A stretch of 7,458 nt of DNA from the NCBI GenBank assembly GCA_021767985.1, contig JAASSH010000092.1, positions 1 to 7,458 of the forward strand, given 5' to 3'. Numbering within the stretch: position 1 is the first letter of the stretch; every line of letters starts with the position of its first letter. The DNA comes from Gammaproteobacteria bacterium (GTDB taxonomy: Bacteria > Pseudomonadota > Gammaproteobacteria > GCA-001735895). Shown piece by piece: positions 6,558 to 7,458 of this stretch. The position numbers and the translations under genes are program-made. The notes below the pieces were generated by a model. The model was not told the DNA's origin. It saw only the letters and a list, made by a program, of their open reading frames with translations, and did no database searches.

Positions 6558-7458
6558 AGGTCGTATTCGTCGGCGGCGACAATCTCGACTTCCTGGAACT
6601 CGCCTGGAGACAGGCTAAGCGAAGTGTCGATATGCACCTGGCCGTCTATTTCCGGCGCATCGGCGTAGGAGCGCGCCTGGTAGCCCTGTTCGGTGGCGGA
6701 CTCGACCAGCACGGTTAGCTTCTGGCCGATGCGTTGCTGAAGTTTTTGCGTGCTAATTGCCTGTTGTTGCAGCATGAAGCGGTGGTAGCGTTCCTGTTTA
6801 ATCGCCTCGGGTACCGGATCGGGTAACGAGTTGGCCGCGGCGCCGGCAACGGCTGAATAAGTGAAGCAACCCACCCGGTCGAGCTGCGCGATTTCCAGAA
6901 AATCGAGCAATTCCTCGAAATCTGCATCGGTTTCGCCCGGAAATCCGACGATAAACGTGCTGCGAATGACCAGTTCAGGGCAGATTTCGCGCCATTTACC
7001 GATGCGTTCAAGCATTTTCTCCCGGCTTCCCGGTCTTTTCATCGCTTTAAGAACGCTAAGGCTCGCATGCTGCATGGGTATATCGAGATAAGGCAGAATG
7101 GCACCGTCGGCCATCAGCGGTATCACATCGTCAACGTGCGGATAGGGATAAACGTAATGCAGCCTTACCCACAGGCCGAACTGTCCGAGCGCGCGCGCCA
7201 GGTCGATAAATCGCGTTTGCAGCGGTTGCCCCTGCCAGAACCGGGTTGCATACTTGCAGTCGACACCATAAGCGCTGGTATCCTGAGAAATCACGAGAAT
7301 TTCGCAAGTCCCGGCATCGGCCAGGATCTGTGCCTCGTCGAGCACTTCGTCGATCGGTCGGCTTACCAGGTCACCGCGAAGTGACGGGATGATGCAGAAG
7401 CTGCAGCGGTGGTTGCAGCCTTCGGAGATCTTGAGGTAGGCATAGTGCCGGGGTGTCA
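6536..7458 (-). CDS. rimO: Ribosomal protein S12 methylthiotransferase RimO (5' part outside the window)
   Basis: RimO is a radical-SAM enzyme with two [4Fe-4S] clusters that adds a methylthio group to an aspartate of ribosomal protein S12. The visible 306 residues are the C-terminal two-thirds of a protein that is about 440 long in E. coli. The first visible residues, [21 protein letters not shown], contain the radical-SAM C-x3-C-x2-C (cysteine codons at 7415-7417, 7403-7405 and 7394-7396). [45 protein letters not shown] and [12 protein letters not shown] follow, all close to E. coli RimO and distinguishing it from MiaB. A C-terminal TRAM domain ends in [12 protein letters not shown]. The frame stays open to the window edge, and the GTG at 7345 is an internal valine, not the start. 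The N-terminal MTTase domain that binds the second cluster is off the edge. Confidence 0.96.
   Translation of the reverse strand, partial: TPRHYAYLKISEGCNHRCSFCIIPSLRGDLVSRPIDEVLDEAQILADAGTCEILVISQDTSAYGVDCKYATRFWQGQPLQTRFIDLARALGQFGLWVRLHYVYPYPHVDDVIPLMADGAILPYLDIPMQHASLSVLKAMKRPGSREKMLERIGKWREICPELVIRSTFIVGFPGETDADFEELLDFLEIAQLDRVGCFTYSAVAGAAANSLPDPVPEAIKQERYHRFMLQQQAISTQKLQQRIGQKLTVLVESATEQGYQARSYADAPEIDGQVHIDTSLSLSPGEFQEVEIVAADEYDLYARPSR

Noticed and set aside
7343..7345. GTG as the rimO start
   Set aside because: The frame continues upstream through the radical-SAM cysteine motif to the window edge, so the GTG is an internal valine codon.

Overview
The window looks like ordinary chromosome from a gammaproteobacterium, probably free-living and moderately GC-rich. 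Support for this is the mreBCD cell-shape operon with a MreB very close to the E. coli form, a RimO with the enterobacterial-style CNHRCSFC cluster motif, an RNase D of the proteobacterial type, and an IbaG/BolA-family protein. There is no sign of mobile elements, CRISPR, phage, tRNA or rRNA.

Layout. From the left, mreB, mreC, mreD and rnd run on the + strand as one tightly packed unit. The mreB-mreC gap is 22 nt, mreC-mreD share one base (TAATG) and mreD-rnd share four bases (ATGA). The unit converges at about 3.65 kb on a small gene on the - strand for a periplasmic FliL-domain protein, with a long inverted repeat between the two stops that probably acts as a terminator. The FliL-like gene is divergent from an ibaG/bolA-family gene (+). 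That gene's stop overlaps the stop of a long - strand diguanylate cyclase gene (GGEEF active site, intact I-site, about 400-residue helical N-terminal part). The cyclase gene is divergent from a small Rieske [2Fe-2S] protein gene (+, apparent TTG start). The Rieske gene runs 22 nt into the 3' end of rimO (-), whose 5' end lies beyond the right edge.

How the genes work together. MreB, MreC and MreD form the scaffold that directs lateral peptidoglycan synthesis, and RNase D, translationally linked to them here, trims stable RNA 3' ends. The remaining genes are single units in alternating orientation. Three have ties to iron-sulfur biology (the BolA-type protein, the Rieske protein and RimO), but they sit in different transcription units, so this may be coincidence.

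I do not see a convincing new multi-gene system. The points most worth a second look are the cyclase's N-terminal region with an Asp-His cluster, the secreted orphan FliL-domain protein, the unusual start of the Rieske gene with an in-frame five-codon ORF just upstream, and rnd at the end of the mre operon.
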